This document shows, in pieces, positions 46,831 to 59,100 of a stretch of 64,000 bases of DNA (positions are counted from its first letter, which is position 1; each line of letters starts with the position of its first letter). The stretch is from positions 186,001 through 250,000 of the forward strand of contig JAAOMT010000067.1 of NCBI GenBank assembly GCA_016748015.1. The letters run 5' to 3'. The notes beneath the pieces were generated by a model. That model searched no databases. It had not been told where the DNA came from and saw only the letters and a program-made list of their open reading frames with translations. This DNA is from Geosiphon pyriformis. Its lineage: Eukaryota; Glomeromycota; Glomeromycetes; Archaeosporales; Geosiphonaceae. The translations under genes were made by a program, and so were the position numbers.

Positions 46831-47750
46831 TTGCCAGCAAAAATGAATTTGGCAGAACAGACATAATCCAGCATTAGATCAAGACTGGAGATATAATGCC
46901 AATCAAACAAAAAGCATATCAGATACCACCAGCCAGTCATGAGATTATTTGTCAAGAAATCAATTAAATGCTTAACAATAGGCTAATTCAGCCATCAATA
47001 AGCCCATGGTCATCACCAGTGGTACTAGTCTATAAAAAAAATGGAAAAATCCACTTTTGTGTAGATTACTGAAAACTGAATAAAGTAATCAAAGGAGATA
47101 GCTACCCAACTCCAAAGATCCAAAAACTGTTCAAAGCTTTTGAAAGAAAAAAATAGTTCTCAACTTTAGATTTAGACAGTAGATACTGGCAAGTAGCCAT
47201 GAAATTGGAAGATAAAGAAAAAACAGCTTTTACAACACGAGAAAAAAATTTCAAATTTGAAGTGTTACTATTTGGCTTGATGAATGCTCCAGCCACATTC
47301 CAACAGCTTATAGAAATTGTTTATACCAGACTGCTATAGAAATCAGTAGTCGTATACTTGGATAACACTAACATGTTTTTAAAAACATTTGATAATTACT
47401 TGTATTATCACCAACAAGTATTTGAAAGACTAAGAAGAGCTGGATTAAAGCTAAATGCCACTAAATGTTTTTTTGGAAAAACTGAACTTAAGTTTTTGGA
47501 ACATGTTGTTAGCAAAGACAGTATTAAAATGAATTCAGATAAGATTGAGATTGTTAAAAACTTTCTAGAACCAAATAATTTCACAGAATTAAGAGCATTC
47601 TTGGGATTTGCTGGATATTATCACTGTTTTATCAAAAACTTTTCCAAAATAGCTCAACCACTACATCAACTCCAAACAAAAAACACCAAATACAAATGGA
47701 CTGAACTCCAACAAAAAGCCTTTGATATACTGAAAAAAAAGCTTATTTAA
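46830..47750 (+). pseudogene. Reverse transcriptase of the dUTPase gypsy element
   Basis: Visible blocks: MPIKQKAYQIPPASHEI (46900-46950), SPWSSPVVLVYKK, FCVDY (47054-47068, followed by a TGA for TGG/CGA), STLDLDSRYWQVAMK, VLLFGLMNAPATFQ (about 47265-47305), and YLDN at 47355-47366 where YLDD is expected. The open frame 47358-47750 holds the thumb region, GLKLNATKCFFGK, LRAFLGFAGYYHCFIKNFSKIAQPL. The second catalytic Asp is Asn by G to A, so this copy cannot polymerise. Confidence 0.85.
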
Positions 47751-48145
47751 GCTCTAGTATTAATCTATTCAGACCACAGCAAACCATTCATAATTACTAC
47801 TAATACATCTGGCCAAGCATTAAAAGCAGTACTATCTTAGAAAAGACCAGATGAACTAGAACACCCAGTAGCTTATGCCAGTAGAAACTTAAGTCCAGCT
47901 GAAAAGAACTATAAAACTCCAATACTAGAACATTTAGCTATCTATTGGGCTGTCACCAAATAGAAAGAATACTTGAATCAAAAGTTTGATGTGTACACTG
48001 ATCACAAAGAATTAACTTTAATCCAGAAACAAAAATTTGGAGATAATTGCCATGTCAGATAGAAAATAGAACTTTCACTATTTAATTATACAGTACATTA
48101 CAAAAAAGAAAAAAAAAATGGAAATGCTGACAGATTGTTATGAAT
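47750..48145 (+). pseudogene. RNase H of the dUTPase gypsy element
   Basis: Follows RT directly. Reads ITTNTSGQALKAVLS (TDAS expected, Asp to Asn), PVAYASRNLSPAEKNYKT, LEHLAIYWAVTK and DVYTDHKELTLIQ, ending with NGNADRLL near 48135. Family RT_RNaseH of Ty3/gypsy. Stops at 47748 and 47838 (TAG) fit Gln codons. Confidence 0.8.
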
Positions 48146-48389
48146 AAGACAAATCTAAAAATATTTCAATCCAAAAAAATATAACAAAAGATGAATATAC
48201 AAAAATACCAACAACTCTAATATTATATAAATACCCAATTGTTCAAAGAGAAATTATCTTAAAAAAATAAAACAACATAATACAACAATCAAAATATTTT
48301 ATCAACCATTAAAATATACTTTATTAAAAGAACAAAAGAAATTCAGATTAACCAACCAGAGTAATTATAAAACCAGAAAAAGAGAAAAT

Positions 48390-49450
48390 ATTGTTCAATA
48401 TGCATTCAGATTCAACAGCAAGACATTTTCACAAAAAAGCAATCATGGAAAGAATCAGAAAAAAATACTATTGGTCATCAATATATCTGGACATTATTCA
48501 ATATGTTCAAAATTGTGATGCTTGTCAGAGAAGAAAAGGAGCAAAACCCAGTAAATTATTAAGACCAATCAAAGTGAGATAACCATTTGATTGTATTGGA
48601 ATTGACTTAGTTAGACCATTAACAATAACTAGCAAAGACAACAAATATATTGCAGTAACCATAGACTATCTTACAAAATGGCCAAAAGCAAAAGCCATTC
48701 AAAGAGCAGATGCAAAATCCATTGCTAAATTCATTCATCAAGATTTTATCTGTTAACACAGATGTTCAAAAGAACTACTATCAGATCAAAAAACTTACTT
48801 TGTAAATAGAACATTGGCAGAATTAAGTCAAAAATTTAGGATAAAAAGACCATTATCATTACCATATTATCCACAAACAAATAGGTTAATTGAAAAGTTC
48901 AACAGAACACTATGTGAAGCAATAGCCAAGATCAGTCAAAAAAACCAGAACGAATGATATTTGTTCATACCATTAGTATTATTTGCTTACCAAACAATAA
49001 AGCAAGACACTATACAAGCAACACCATTTGAATTAGTATACAGTAAAACAGCAACATTACCAGTTGAGATAGAAGTCAAAACATATTCAACAAAACCAAT
49101 AACAGAAAAAAATTTTCAAAGAACACTGTTGAGAAAAACATATGATTTAATAAAAACACTAGAAAACAAATGGTGAAAAGCAGCTAATAACATCCAAAAG
49201 TTACAAAAAAAACAAAAAAAAAGACATGATAACCAACTATCAGATAAACCAGTCGAATTCAGGATTGAAAACAAAGTACTTCTACATTATACCAAAGTGG
49301 AAAAACAATGGAATAGAAAATTTGATCCCAAATAAGACAGATCATTTCACATAAAAGAAATTCTAGGAAATAAAGCTTATAAATTAAGATTAAACAACAA
49401 AATCTTAATCAAAGCAGCACATAAAAATTAACTGAAACTATATTAAAACA
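48390..49450 (+). pseudogene. Integrase of the dUTPase gypsy element
   Basis: The HHCC zinc motif lies at 48404-48530 (MHSDSTARHFHKK, CDACQRR). In the core domain the three catalytic acids are kept: GIDLV (about 48600), LLSDQKTYF (about 48780) and RLIEKFNRTL (about 48885). YYPQTN precedes the last. The open frame 48961-49176 continues (LVLFAYQTIKQDTIQATPFELVYSKTA). A C-terminal region to about 49450 resembles the GPY/F-type tail (VEKQWNRKFDPK). Stops at about 48580 and 48956 break it. Confidence 0.85.
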
Positions 49451-49559
49451 TAGCATCAGCATCCACCAGTAATATTTCACAACTGGAAGCACAGAGAATA
49501 CTAGTTCAACTAGATAAGATTCCACGAAATCTGGAACCAATTATAGTTATTGAACCAAA

Positions 49560-50275
49560 CATGTCAAATTAAACAACCAAAAGAGTATATAAAGACACAG
49601 TATATATGACAAAAGCAACAAAGAAAAATGAAAATACCAGATTATATTCACACATTAACTCAACAATTGTTTCAGGCTTTAAGTTAACAGCAAGTGAACA
49701 TAGAAATTATCATCAACAACCAAACAATTTGCTATCAAAACACCAAACAAAAAGGAAAAAGTACACCATATCAGCGACTACAAAAACAATTAATAAACTG
49801 GTTAGATAAAATAATAGAGAAAGTAAAAAACACTTTTGGAAAGATAATCATCACAGTTCTAACAAAAAAATTGGCAAAAAAAAATTGAAACAAATAAATA
49901 GACCAACTTTCAATACCATACTACTACTATTAATTGAAATAAAAAATAGATATTCAGAAGTTATATCTTGACAAATCCAAGAGAATCTTTAATCAAAAAA
50001 TAATCTGGAACATTAAAGACATTATTGGAAAAAAAACAAATTTGACACTACACATTAGAACCATTTATCAACTACACATTATATTTTAAAACTACTTAGA
50101 AGTATTGTTACACTCTAACATAGAAACAATAACCATTAACCAATAGAGAAGAATAAACAACTCACAAATTGAAGAAATAAAAAGTAGAGTGGAACAGATG
50201 CTACTTAAAAAAAAAGTATTTGACATAATTCAAAATAAGAATTTTGATGAAGCTCAATATTAAAAGAAGGAGATA
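49560..50275 (+). pseudogene. Region downstream of integrase, possible third ORF
   Basis: Open stretches 49606-49809 and 49694-49888 in different frames. The second reads IEIIINNQTICYQNTK and LDKIIEKVKNTFGKIIITVL, and near 50150-50262 a frame reads NNSQIEEIKSRVEQMLLKKK, which looks helical. This parallels the terminal ORF of family 1 (2-412) in position, not in sequence. Function unknown. Confidence 0.4.
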
Positions 50276-50276
50276 A
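50262..50276 (+). other. Polypurine tract
   Basis: AAAAGAAGGAGATAA directly precedes the 3' LTR start at 50277, where plus-strand priming is expected. Confidence 0.6.
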
Positions 50277-51154
50277 TGTTACTCATAAAAAAGAAAAAAC
50301 AAATATAGAAAATAGTAGACCAATAGGAGAGTAATAGTTAGCACATAAGCACATTGTTTAGCAATATAGAGCAATGTTAGAAATTACAGCACATTGCTTA
50401 GCAATATAGAGCAATGTCAGAAATTAGGGCACATTGCTCAGCAATGTGGAGCAATATTAGAAAATTAGGGCATATTGCTCAAGAAATTATAGCATATTGC
50501 TCAGGAATGTGAGTGATCTCATAGAACATCAATTATATATATATATAGTGATAGCATTAGAGAAAAAAAAACAGACCTCTTAATTTAGATTTAATCTAAG
50601 CAACCTTCTATTCACAAAATATCAATAAATAATTATTCACTATCTCAATCCACTTTCCATTATCAACACTTCATGTTGATAGTAATTAATACTTAACCAC
50701 ATTGGAATAATAGCTCTTGATCATGGCTATTGACAAAATACTAATATTTATTGTCTTGGCTTATTTCTTTTATTTTTTTTTTATTTTTTTTTGTCATTTT
50801 TTTTATTGTACTAAGTTGATTAAAAAATAAAAGTACTGAATTATTGATGTCAAAGATAGCCTGGTAAAAAACCCTAAAGGAAAGGTATAACATTAAAAAT
50901 TTAAGGATAGCTTATCAGAAGAGCATCTCTGTTAGATTACTGGCCACTATACTGAGAAAGAAATTAGATGGAGTTGTGATTCCAGGAGGCTACTGAAAAC
51001 AACCATTAAATCTCTGTTTATTATATAAAGAACTCAACAAAAAAACCTTCAGATAACAGAAACCTTCAAAAACCAACACCCATCATTAGATCAATTGAGT
51101 ACCAAGTTATGGATTTGTTATTTGTCTTAAGACCCTAAATAATCACTTGTAATA
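50277..51154 (+). repeat. 3' LTR of the dUTPase gypsy element
   Basis: 878 bases, TGTTACTCATAAAA to CACTTGTAATA (TAACA with C to T). U3 repeats 50350-50520, TATATATA box near 50537, hairpin at 50708-50732 and T-rich block after it. It has more U3 repeat units than the 5' LTR, so the two LTRs are not simple copies; it may be a recombinant of two nested elements. Confidence 0.85.
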
Positions 51155-51367
51155 CCAGTTATCATGCTAAAGAAAAAAATTTGACGGAATTGTAATTCTG
51201 GAAGGCTACTGATAAAACAACTATTAAATCTCTGTCCATTATACAAAGAACTCCAACTCAAATCTTCAGATCATGAAAACCTTTAGAAACCAACATCATT
51301 ATAATTATTAAGTACCAAGTTACCAGTTTGTTATTTACTTTGAGATTCCAAATAATTATTTGTAACA
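51155..51367 (+). repeat. Outer family-2 LTR, right part
   Basis: Begins with CCAG, the second copy of the target duplication, and matches the last 210 bases of the other LTRs, ending TTTGTAACA. The next bases ATAT pair with ATGT at 40063-40066. Confidence 0.75.
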
Positions 51368-51371
51368 ATAT

Positions 51372-52700
51372 TAAGACTGTTTTTTAGTTTGTGCATAGTT
51401 TCTTGAATGTAAAATTAGTATTAAAAAACAATATAAAGCTTTTTTGTATGAAGTTTGCTTCTCAAGTATGTTTGAAAACTGCATTTTTGGTTGAGCTTAT
51501 GAGCTTTGTTTATTTGGCCATTCTTAAAATTGCAAAGTCTCTGGTAGTTTCTAAGTCTGGTTCTTTTTTTGCTGCTGTTGTACTGCATAATATATCTTTG
51601 GATGTGTTTGCTGCTAATATTAAAGCAGCTCTTAATGTGTTTGGTAGTATCACTTATATTGTGCTAAAGTCTGTTGGTGTTTGATAGTATATAGTTGTTT
51701 ATTTTAATAAGTTAAACTCTGCTATGTCCACTTTGAATTATTGGTCAGTTTTGGTGGACAAAAATAGTATTAAAATCCTCTCTTTAATGAATTAAAATGA
51801 GACTATTCTGTTTTATAATAGGTTTAAAGCCAAGTTGATTAATCTTTTTTCTGGCTGCATAGCTTTTGAAATTAATGATATGATTTTTCAAGTTGATAGT
51901 CAGACATGTTTTATTCTTTATTCTCTTGAGTCTGGTTGTTATTTCCAGTTTGCTTTGGTTATATTTGGTTTCTAAGCTGATTTAGATTCTGCTGTTGTCA
52001 AAACTAGTATGTTAAGGAAGTGTCATATTTAATAAGAAATCTCTGGTTGTTAGCATTGTTTTAAGTGTTAAGAGTTAAACCATCTGACTGTGGACTGTAA
52101 AGTTTCTTTACTTTTTTTTTCCAAGTCTCTCAAGATGTTTACATTATGCTTTGTTGGCTTTAAGTTTTATGTCAAAACTTCTGTTTTTTTAAGCTCTTCT
52201 GGATTTCTATTTCTGTTATCTCTTGTTTTTTTTTTAGTTGTTGTTGGTAATTTTTTGGTGCTGTCTCAATTGTTTTTTGGAATCTGATTTAACTAAGCTT
52301 TCTGTTTTGATTGAGTCTATTATTAAGCCTATTGGCTCTTTGGTTACAATTTTTAAACAGTTTATTAATGAAAATTTGGTTTTAAGTAGTGCTCTTAGTC
52401 TTAAAATCAATAAAGTTTTGGTGCATATAGGTTTTTTTAGTAAGACTGTTAATAAGTTGAAAAAAAATGTGGTTTCTTTAAAAAAAAGTGCTGCATAAAA
52501 GATATTAATATGTCTGGTAATTTGGAGCATCTAATTGGCATGGATAATAATATATTTTCTAATTTGATGTTTTTTTGAACTTATGAACCTGTTTATATCA
52601 AAACTGATTCCTTAAAAATGACTAAATAACTGGTTAGATTGGTTCTTAATAGTGTTATTTTGTTTAGTATTGTTTAAAAAATATCATTTTTGGATAAGTT
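51372..52700 (+). pseudogene. N4 ORF1, C-terminal part with CCHC knuckle
   Basis: Open piece 51391-51684 ends FGSITYIVLKSVGV, which aligns to the FGEIKLIKI block of LINE ORF1, and is followed by YIVVYF, matching AVVEF. The knuckle at 52057-52098 reads C-FK-C-*ELN-H-LTVD-C, with one TAA for a Gln inside. The frame 52238-52498 gives a helical C-terminus. Stops fit C-to-T or G-to-A. It is thus the same ORF1 family with no endonuclease or RT downstream. Confidence 0.7.
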
Positions 52701-52731
52701 TTCTTCTGTTATATTAACATAGTATAGTCTA

Positions 52732-52752
52732 AACTGGTTTAAGTAACTGGTT
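52732..52752 (+). ncRNA. LINE 3' UTR hairpin (N4)
   Basis: AACTGGTT, loop TAAGT, AACTGGTT: eight pairs including two G-U. All differences from the L3 hairpin keep pairing. Confidence 0.75.
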
Positions 52753-52860
52753 ACATGTAGAAAACATGTGAACTATACTTAGCCCTAAAACACTTATTTT
52801 GTTTCTAATTTCTAATTAGTGATTGGATTTTGCTTGTTGAATTTTAATAAAAAAAAACAA

Positions 52861-53098
52861 TATTAAGTTTTTTTATATAAAATTTGTATTTTAGATTTTT
52901 TTTAAATAATAAAATTAAACTTATTAATTTTTTTTTATTGTTTTTAAAATTATTATTATAATTCTGATTTTTATAATATTAAAAATGATTTTGAAAATTT
53001 TTTATGTTAATTTGTAAAAAATTTAAAAATTTTAAGTTAATTTGATATTTACAATTATTGTTAAATAAAAAACAGTATATTAATAATATTATAAAAAA
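52861..53098. other. AT-rich spacer
   Basis: About 240 bases of AT-rich DNA between the N4 tail and the 5' end of L5. Nothing recognised. Confidence 0.6.
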
Positions 53099-53246
53099 AC
53101 TTTTTTTTTTATGTCCAAATTCTCCAAAAAAGCAATTTTTTCAAAAAAGAAGTTTTTGTTTTTATCTTCCTGCTTATATTTTTTTCAATATTTCTTAAGC
53201 TAATAATTCTTTTATGATAAATATGAAGACTGCTACAAATAGCAAT

Positions 53247-55023
53247 ATGTCAAAAAAAAAGACTTTTAAGAGTGTTTTTAATGATTTTGTTAATAGTATT
53301 TTTTTTCAAAAAAAGAGAGTTTTTGTTAATAATATTAAGTATTTTGGAGATAAAAAGAAAATTTCTTTGGTTAAATCTGGTATTAATAATGTTACAATAG
53401 GTTTGAGTGGTGGTTTTTTTCTCAGTTTGGCTGCAATAATTCTTAAAGCTAAGAAGTTTAATACAAGTTTAAATAATGGCTTTTCTATTGGTATAATTGA
53501 CTTTAGAATAAATGAGATAAAAAATTTTTTTAATATTTCTCTTAACAAAAAATAGGTTGATCTAAAGATCATCAAAACTTAAATTAAAGTGCTTATTAAA
53601 AAATTTTTTGCTCTTGATATTAATCTCTCTGCAGTAAAAAAAAATTAGTTACAGCAAAAACTTAAATAATTAAGAAATTTTTTTTAGCAATCAATGATTT
53701 TGGAAAGATTACTACTTCCTCAAAATTTAAAAAAAATCATCAGATCAACATTTACATTAAAAAAAAGCATGAAAAAAACTGCTTTACTGGTCAAAAAAAA
53801 ATGTATTATTGTAAACAAAGATCTTAAAAAACAAGAAATATGTTCAGATCAAGCTGTGGTAATCAAAAAAATTCTTATAAATATGCTAAAAAAAATAATT
53901 GTCACTATAATTGCTGAGTATAGTCAAATTGTGTTAATCAAATTTCAACTAATTAAGATATAGCAAAAAGCTGTGGTAAAGTTTACTGAATTAGAACAAA
54001 CAGATCAACTGACAGCAAAATGGTCATTTTTAATTAGAAAAAATTTAATACACATAACCAAAGCTATGAAAAATTGTAATATCTGAACATTAAAAGATTG
54101 GTTCAAGACACTTTTGTTTACCTTATTGGTAAGAACAACTGCACATAATTTTAAAAAAAACTGGTAAAAAAATTTGCATTATTAATTACTTATTTGAAAT
54201 TGACAATTGGGTTTGCTGTGCTGTAGTTGGTTTTGAATCAAATGAGAAGCTGGAGTCTATTTTTTGCACAAAGCCAATTTTTGGTGATGTAAAACTCTTA
54301 TGGACTAAAATAGATTTGATTTGGTGTGAAAAGTATGAAAAGTTCAGACATTTTGCTTTAAAGTATAATATGACAGATGCATCTATTTTTAAGTCTTTAA
54401 AACTATTTAAAAAAATAGTTTCAAATATAGATTATTTTCAGCTGGCCAAGTTGTATACAAAGAAAAATGTTCCTATTTTTTATTCTGCTACTTTTGATGA
54501 CAAATCTTGGATCCAAGTGGTTTTACTTACTATATTTTCTAAAGATACTTGTTTTGGTCTTGGTTCTGGTTTCCTTTTTTTTGGTATATCATACAGTATA
54601 AAAAGTTTATCTGTTGCTTAGATTTATTTATTTATTGGTGCTTACTTGGTCTTCTTGAAATGTTCTTTGAAGCTGTTAGTTAATCAAGTATTTAACATTG
54701 TATAAAAATTAAGCAATATGAATTTGGTGTCTCTGGTGTCTGTTTTTCAACTTCTGTCTTTTTTAGTGTCTGTTTTTTTAGAGTCAAACTTAGATTTAAA
54801 TATGGTTCTGAATAACCTATTTATGTTATCTGTTCTTCTTTCTTCAGTTGCAAATAATATGGTTTTAGTTTTAGGTATAAGTAAATCTAAGGTTCTTATT
54901 ACTAAAGTGAATAAACTGAAATCTAAAATAGTGGCTTTCAAAGTTTTTATTAGTACAGTTTTGGCAAGATTAAATCAATTGTGTATTAGCTTAGGTTTTT
55001 TGGTGTTTTTTTTATCTCAATAA
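53247..55023 (+). pseudogene. L5 ORF1, heavily decayed
   Basis: ATG at 53247 gives MSKKK, aligned to MAKKK of L1. Blocks correspond all along: FFQKKRVFVNNIKYFGDKK to L1 FTQKKKVVVGNIKHSGDEK, the SKFEGIIRSTFTS block near 53720, and the knuckle at about 54325-54370 where CX2CX4HX4C has become C-EK-Y-EKFR-H-FALK-Y, two Cys to Tyr by G to A. The end is CAATAA at 55018-55023, as in L1-L3. Confidence 0.75.
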
Positions 55024-55735
55024 GTAATTTGGTATGAAAATTTGTTATATGCAATATTTGAGGTATTAATGTTTTTGCCAAGCAAAAAAATATTGTTTAT
55101 TGACATATAAAATCAGGAAATATGGTTTTTTTTGTGACTGAAATAAAACTAAGATCTAATATTAAGCTATAAATTGCTAATAAATATAATAGAATATGGG
55201 TTTTTACATCTGGTTTGAAAAAAAGTTTTTTTAATACTAATATGATTATTATTATAGACAATTCCTCAGCTTAACATGTTGTTATGGGTAAACTTGGTGG
55301 AGTATGGTGATAACATTTAGTGCTCTAATTTAGTATTCTATGATTGTATGTTTTTCACAGAGTTAATGTTTATTAGTCTCTAAAGGTCTTTTCTGGATGA
55401 AAATTTACCTGTTGAGTTCTTTGGATATAAGGCACAGAGTTTTGGTTTTTGCTGATTGCAACTTTTTATAATGGTGAGCTTTTTTTTCTAAGCTAACAAG
55501 CACAGTTGTTAGAGTCCAGCATTGTTTTTTTGCCTTTCTGGTAAGCTATTAAGATAATGTTAATATCCAAAAACCTAAGGAGAGCTTCTCTCTTTTACCA
55601 GGCTATCATAAAGTCTATTTTCAGACAGTCAATTTTTTTATGTTGCTGCTTCACAAAAGAAAAATAAAAAAAATAAAAAAAAATAAAAAAAAATAAAAAA
55701 AATAAAGAAAATAAAATAAGAAATAAGTGTTCTGT

Positions 55736-55760
55736 CAATAGCTGTGATCAAGAGCTATTG
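55736..55760 (-). other. Conserved LTR hairpin
   Basis: CAATAGC/GCTATTG stem, perfect, loop TGTGATCAAGA. Same structure as in the other LTR subtypes. Confidence 0.75.
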
Positions 55761-56024
55761 TGCCAGCAGATTAAATAATGGATAATAACATAGATTTAAA
55801 GAATTGAAGAGATATTTTATTAATATAATTCTATTTCAGTTAATAGTAACTATTCTTAAAAAGAAGAGTATTTAATAATTATGGCCTGTGAGTCTAATTG
55901 ACTTTGAGAGTTTAATTAACTCCTAAAAGTCTAATTTTTTTTCTAGATGTCTTTTTAACTTCTACAGCTACTTGCTTTTATACATTTTTTTGGTTTTACA
56001 GAATTGCTTTCAATTGCTTCACTA

Positions 56025-56125
56025 TTACTAGCTATTGCTCATTATTGCTAACTATTGCTTATTATTGCTAGCTATTGCTTGTTATTACTAGTTATTGCTT
56101 GTTATTGCTAGCTATTGCTCATGTT
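56025..56125 (-). repeat. U3 repeat array, CTATTGCTTATTATTGCTAG type
   Basis: About five to six copies of a unit of about 20 bases, TATTGCTAGCTATTGCTYRT, lie near the LTR start on the minus strand. A decayed version is at 13895-14090. Confidence 0.85.
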
Positions 56126-59100
56126 TGTCTTGTGTTACCTTAAGTTGTATCATATTTTTCTTGTCATGTTTCTTTGTCACATTTTTCTCATGACTTTTTG
56201 GTTTTTCTACTTGGGTAACAATGTTTTAAAGATTAAGGAAGTTCCTAATTGCATTATTTTAGTGTGGCTTCTTTTTAAAGGCAAGCTTTCAGTTATGGTT
56301 TTAGGTTTATATGCTGGTGCTTCCACTGAGACTAAGTTTGGTTAGGCTTTAAAGGTCAATTTTTTCATTGTTAATACTGTTAACTCTAGTACTTTTATAG
56401 TCTTAAGTAAAAATTTTAACAAAAATAGGTCTAAAAAAAGTACAAGTTTTAAATTTTGTTTGGATTTAGATTTGATTAACTTATTTAGTGGATATTTTTT
56501 AGTCAAAACATCAACTTAAAGCAATTAAAGAGATATTAAGAAAGTTATAGATTATATTTTTGTGAGTAAAAGCTTATTGTTTACAATTGTTAATTATAAT
56601 GTCAACTCTGTATTCATATTCTTTAACATTAATTACAAGGCTGTTTTGGTATTAATTAATTTGGGTGGTCTTTTGGATGTTTGTTTAAACAGTGTGTGCA
56701 AACAAACTAATAGAAATTGTTGGAAGTTCAAAATCAAAAATATAGATAATGCCAAGTAAATACATTTTAAAAATTGTTTTTTTACCAAACTTTTGGCAGT
56801 AAACAATAAGTTTTCAGATGTTAAAGTTAGTAATAATTTGGATGCTATGTAAAAACTGCTAAAAAAAACAATAGTAAAGTTAACTAATACAATATTTTCT
56901 AGACTTTGGTTCAGTAAGTTTTAGTGTTCAAAAAACAGGCTGTTTTCTAAGTTTTATGGTTTAGAATTGCTTATTGCTAAGATAGTTAGAAGATTGAACT
57001 TGAATAATATGCTTAAATTTGTTTATTTTGTTAAGAAATAGTCAATTTTGAATAATAATAAAACTCTCAAGATTGTGAACATAATTCAAGATAGTGTAAA
57101 ATTGCCTAACATTATCAAACATTTGTCAGTAGTTTAAAAAAAGTACAGAAAGTCTAAAATATATAAGTCAAGATTGACTAAAAAAACATCTATTAAGAAG
57201 ACTATTGAGAAGCACATAAAAATTTCAGTTCTAATAAAAGAGGTATAATTAGAAGTATTTTGGATCAGCTATTTTGCAAAGTAGTACTGTATTACTTGGT
57301 AGTGAATAGTAAATTGGTTCTTGAACTAAAAAAAATAAAGCTCAATATTAATAAGATTATAGAAGACTAAACAAAAAAGCAAGCTATGCTTCTAATGATA
57401 TCTGATTTTTGGGCTTGTCAATATGTACTATTGAATTATGTGAATAATGATATTTTTGCTGATGTGATAAAAAAAATCAGTATGAGTAAATTGCTTTTGG
57501 TAATTAACAGTCTGCCTAATAATAAAGCTGCTGGTTTGTTTAGCATTCCTAATAAACTTTGGAAACATAGTAGTAATAAAGTGGTGGTGTGTCTTTTGGA
57601 ATTGTTAAATACATGTATATCCTTTGGTAATATTTTTGTTTTGCAGAGAAAAGCATGGGTCTTAATAATTTCTAAACCTTATAATTGAGATGGAGTTTTG
57701 ACAAAAATTTAACTTATTGCTTTGATTAAAACTACAAAAAATATTTTTTTCAAAGTTCTATTTTATTGGATTTTATTTACATATAACAAGTTTGGTGTTT
57801 TTTAGAATAATAATTTTTCAGTTTTAAAAAGTACATCTATTTAGTCTTCTGTGTTTGTTATTGAATTAGTGATTAAAAATGTTTTAGAAAAAAATAGGAA
57901 GTTTTGGTTGGTTCTATAGGATGTACACAAAGCATATGACTCAATTGGTTGGCATTATTTAAAAGCTAGCTTGGGGTAAATCAAAATATATAATAGGTTT
58001 ATTAGATTTTTTGGCAACATAAATGAAAATAGAATCAATAGAATAATAACAGATTTTGGTCTATCAGGTGACTATAAAATACATAATAAATTAGATTAGA
58101 GTGAAGTTTTCTTACCTCTTCTTTGGAAAATTTTTTATGATTTATTTTTGTGTGAAGTTAAATGGCATAAACATTAGTATAGATACTAGATCAATTCTAA
58201 TTTTGTAGTAAAAACTAGTAAAATTGAGAATAATGATAAGATGTTATCTTTTTTTTTAGCTGATATATTTGTTGATAACACAATTTGGATTAAGAATAGT
58301 TAGACTTCTATATAGTATGTTTTGAATATTGCCAGTAAATTTTTTATAATCAATAATATTTTAATCAACAATAAGAAAACAATGGCTATTCTTATCAACT
58401 AAGATGTCAAAATTGTTTTTTTAAAAATTAGTAATCTGTCAATTTTGATTGCCAAAAAAAGCAGAGTATATTAATATCTGAATATTTTTTTGTTAACTAA
58501 TAAGTTATCTATTCAGATGTTTGTTTCTTTGTTAATACAGTGCTTAAAAAAACTGTTATAAACAAGCAGTTTTCTTATTTAGTTTTGGCTGTATTGTAGT
58601 TTATAGTTAGTTATAGAACTTAGTTTAGTTTTATTTTATCAAATGTGTACTACAAGTGAGATATTATGATTAGAAAGGATCTTAAGTCTAAGACTAGTTT
58701 GCCATATAATTTTCTTAATGAGACTTTATATCATCTTTTTTTGTATAATTTAAAGCTATTTAAGCAAATGCAGTCTGAAAAAAATTGCCTGCTTTGGTTA
58801 TCTTTTCTAATGCTTTGGATATTTTTAACTGTTTATTTAATTACAGATTCTTAAATCTGCAAATTTTGGGTTGAGCTCCTTTAAATTCTTTGCAGTTTTT
58901 TATTAAGTTATGTGTTAGTCTAATAAACAATTTTTTGGCTGGAATAATAAAAATCTTTTTAAACAATAAGTTGTCTTTAATAAACAATCTGTTTAATATA
59001 TTTCATAGTCCTGATGAGTTTTTAATATCAATAATTTTGGGAAAGTCTTTGTATCTTGGTTTTGTTTGTTCTTTGAAGCAGTTTGAAGTTGCTTTTAACA

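Larger units (their letters stand above)
41255..51154 (+). mobile_element. Family-2 Ty3/gypsy element with two LTRs and a dUTPase domain
   Basis: A 9.9 kb element with 5' LTR 41255-42096, primer site 42099, gag, protease, cysteine clusters, dUTPase, reverse transcriptase, RNase H, integrase, a downstream open region, polypurine tract and 3' LTR 50277-51154. It is flanked by CTAG (41251-41254) and CCAG (51155-51158), a 4-bp duplication with one transition. It sits inside other LTRs of its own family. Many stops and some frameshifts make it inactive, but decay is milder than in the family-1 old copy. Domain order PR-RT-RH-IN is that of Ty3/gypsy. Confidence 0.88.
51372..52860 (+). mobile_element. 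Short LINE derivative N4, 3' half
   Basis: Continues ORF1 of 39315-40062 in frame, reaches a zinc knuckle, ORF1 end and then, with no ORF2, the LINE-type 3' UTR: the hairpin at 52732-52752, ACATGTAGAAAACATG and an A-rich tail after TTTTAATAAAAAAAA. The 3' UTR beyond the first 50 bases differs from L1-L3. Confidence 0.75.
55280..56220 (-). repeat. Solo LTR, TATTGCTAGC subtype, minus strand
   Basis: 941 bases from TGTTATGGGTAAAC to CTTGGGTAACA, flanked by ATGT (55276-55279) and ATGT (56221-56224), an exact 4-bp duplication. It interrupts the L5 endonuclease between the codons of HV and KI. It contains the hairpin at 55736-55760 and an A-rich block (55660-55725). It is less decayed than the L5 host sequence. 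Confidence 0.85.
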
